A DNA stretch of 6,926 nt, taken from NCBI GenBank assembly GCA_937896205.1, contig CALBNA010000340.1, positions 1 to 6,926 on the forward strand, written 5' to 3'. The translations under genes were made by a program, and so were the position numbers. Origin of the DNA: an uncultured Campylobacter sp. (lineage in GTDB: Bacteria; Campylobacterota; Campylobacteria; Campylobacterales; Campylobacteraceae). This document shows positions 5,751 to 6,926 of this stretch, piece after piece. The notes beneath the pieces were generated by a model. The model ran no database searches. It had not been told where the DNA came from and saw only the letters and a program-made list of their open reading frames with translations. How positions within the stretch are numbered: position 1 is the first letter of the stretch; each line of letters opens with the position of its first letter.

Positions 5751-6926
5751 ATGGCAGTAACGCAAGCACAAGTTGCCCAGCTTTATGTGGCATTGTTTAA
5801 CAGAGCGCCGGAAGGAGCCGGATTAAACGCGTGGGTAAGCGCCGGAGCCGCTAAAACCCAAGCGCAAATAGCCGACGATATGCTCAAAGCGCCGGCCGTA
5901 CAGTCGTACTTTAACGGCAGTATAGATACCGATAAAGGCTATATCGAAAATATCTATAAAAACATCCTCGGCAAGGACTACTCGCAAGATCCGGCAGGCA
6001 TAGATGCGTGGGTAAGGCATCTACAAGCCGGCCATACCAGAGGCGAGACGCTAACGAAGCTTTTCGAGGTAGCGGCATCGGCGGAGGCTAAGGCCGCCGA
6101 TCCTAGGGCGGCGAAAATTTTCGAAAATAAATCCGCAGTCGCGGCCTATATGGCGAAAAAAATAGGCGATATCGGCAAAGACGGCAGCGGAAATTTCGAC
6201 TACGCGCCGTTTCAGGAGATTATCAGAACGACCAACGAGTCAAATTTAGAAGCGCAAAAAGCCAAAATAGACGAGCTAGCCAGCAAAGGCGTCGAAAAGA
6301 GCCTAACCGACGGCCTGGACAACATAGCAGGCACCGCGGGCAACGACGTATTTAACGGCGTTTACTACGCAGGCAACGGCACGCAAAAGTCTACTTTGTC
6401 GCCTCTTGACAAGATCGACGGAGGCGCAGGCAAAGATACGTTAAATTTGACCGTGTTTAAAAACGACGCTCCGCAAAATTTGACTACGACCGAGCTTCAA
6501 AATATCTTTAAAGGCGTAAGCAACGTCGAAAATCTAAATTTGATCTCGGAGACCCAGTTTGACGCCGCCGGAGTCAAATTTAACTTAGGGCTGGAAAATT
6601 TAAACATCTCTACCATAGGCGACGTGAGCATATCCGAGACCGACGCGACGAACAAAGTCTCCGTAAATACGACCGGCAAAGTTTCGCTAAACGCTAAAAA
6701 TGCGCAGAATATCGATATCTCGGCAAAATCGGACGTGACCTTGATCGCGCAGGACGCTAAAACCGTAAACGTAAACAGCGAAGGCAAGGCAAATATCGCC
6801 GCGACCGCCGCGCAGACGTTAAATTTAAAAGCCAACGGCGAAACCGAAGTCGCAACAAGCGCAAAGACCGTAAATATCGATCTAAAAAGCAAAACCAACG
6901 CTCTTAAAAACTTCACGACCCAGGCC
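5751..6926 (+). CDS. S-layer/RTX-like secreted surface protein, N-terminal part (runs off right edge)
   Basis: The frame is open from the ATG to the window end: 392 residues, no stop, so it is a 5' fragment of a larger gene. There is no signal peptide and no cysteine, as expected for a type I substrate exported by the adjacent transporter. Residues 1 to about 125 contain two DUF4214-like modules: LYVALFNRAPEGAGLNAW (11-28) and IYKNILGKDYSQDPAGIDAW (68-87) share the pattern Y...(L/F)xR/K...GxxxW. In C. fetus SapA the N-terminal region anchors the protein to LPS, and this part may do the same. Residues 190-233 read AGTAGNDVF then IDGGAGKDTLNL, an RTX-like GGxGxD calcium-binding-type turn. From 279 on, beta-type 18-residue repeats follow. 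Codon use is visibly richer in GCC, GGC, GAC and ACG than in the operon genes. It probably corresponds to sapA of C. fetus or crs of C. rectus; I leave the symbol blank because the variable and C-terminal parts are missing. Confidence 0.85.
   Translation, partial: MAVTQAQVAQLYVALFNRAPEGAGLNAWVSAGAAKTQAQIADDMLKAPAVQSYFNGSIDTDKGYIENIYKNILGKDYSQDPAGIDAWVRHLQAGHTRGETLTKLFEVAASAEAKAADPRAAKIFENKSAVAAYMAKKIGDIGKDGSGNFDYAPFQEIIRTTNESNLEAQKAKIDELASKGVEKSLTDGLDNIAGTAGNDVFNGVYYAGNGTQKSTLSPLDKIDGGAGKDTLNLTVFKNDAPQNLTTTELQNIFKGVSNVENLNLISETQFDAAGVKFNLGLENLNISTIGDVSISETDATNKVSVNTTGKVSLNAKNAQNIDISAKSDVTLIAQDAKTVNVNSEGKANIAATAAQTLNLKANGETEVATSAKTVNIDLKSKTNALKNFTTQA
6585..6908 (+). repeat. Six phased 18-residue (54-bp) beta repeats in the surface protein
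   Basis: Residues 279-386 divide without gaps into six 18-residue units starting LGLENLN, TDATNKV, AKNAQNI, AQDAKTV, ATAAQTL and TSAKTVN. Each has a hydrophobic-polar-hydrophobic core at unit positions 6-8 (LNI, VSV, IDI, VNV, LNL, NID with small shifts) and a second strand near positions 15-17. The DNA has diverged, so the period is seen at protein level. The pattern suggests a beta-solenoid or a stack of short beta strands. More units may follow beyond the window. Confidence 0.65.

Noticed and set aside
5823..6020. Minus-strand open frame inside the surface-protein gene
   Set aside because: It lies entirely antisense to a well-supported coding region with a strong ribosome binding site, and its protein resembles no family I know.
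6497..6916. Long hydrophobic minus-strand open frame at the right edge
   Set aside because: It is antisense to the repeat region of the surface protein. The hydrophobic, Val/Phe/Ala-rich sequence is what the complement of Lys/Asn/Ala-rich repeats produces.
1..6926. CRISPR array, tRNA, rRNA or complete insertion sequence
   Set aside because: I saw no regularly spaced DNA repeats, no tRNA-like cloverleaf and no terminal inverted repeats flanking a transposase. The transposase-like segment is part of the sapC frame.

Overview
The window looks like the S-layer secretion and expression locus of a Campylobacter species. Four genes on the minus strand form one tightly packed operon, transcribed right to left, in the order SapC-family protein, type I ABC transporter, membrane fusion protein and TolC-like outer-membrane channel. 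This matches the sapC-sapD-sapE-sapF order known from Campylobacter fetus. Diverging from it across a 256-base AT-rich region is the 5' part of a large surface protein on the plus strand. That gene runs off the right edge with no stop codon, at 392 readable codons. Base composition is higher in GC than I would expect for C. fetus, so an oral Campylobacter of the rectus/showae/curvus type is a better guess. That placement is inference from composition and gene order only.

Layout. Positions 1-88 hold the end of the operon: a weak AT-only hairpin after the last stop codon, and a good extended -10 promoter element (TGCTATAAT, minus strand) that would read out of the window to the left. Positions 89-5494 are the operon, with overlaps of 11 to 14 bases or gaps of 1 base between genes. 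Positions 5495-5750 are the divergent control region. It holds a TATAAT box for the surface protein about 117 bases before its start codon, two short hairpins with identical ATA loops in the 5' leader, and a strong TAAGGAG ribosome binding site. Positions 5751-6926 encode the surface protein: two N-terminal DUF4214-like modules, a GGxGxD-bearing RTX-like segment, then at least six exactly phased 18-residue beta-type repeats.

How the parts work together. The surface protein has no signal peptide and no cysteine in the readable part, as expected for a type I substrate carrying a C-terminal signal (here outside the window). The ABC transporter, fusion protein and TolC-like channel would form the one-step export path across both membranes. 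SapC is a conserved S-layer-associated protein of unknown role.

The most unusual feature is the SapC gene itself. Its roughly 140 N-terminal residues resemble a REP-associated (Y1/HUH) transposase domain in which both metal-binding histidines appear to be serines. An in-frame internal ATG with a strong ribosome binding site sits exactly where a normal-length SapC would begin. This suggests a domesticated, catalytically dead HUH domain fused to SapC, with possible dual products, lying beside a leader that contains small hairpins.
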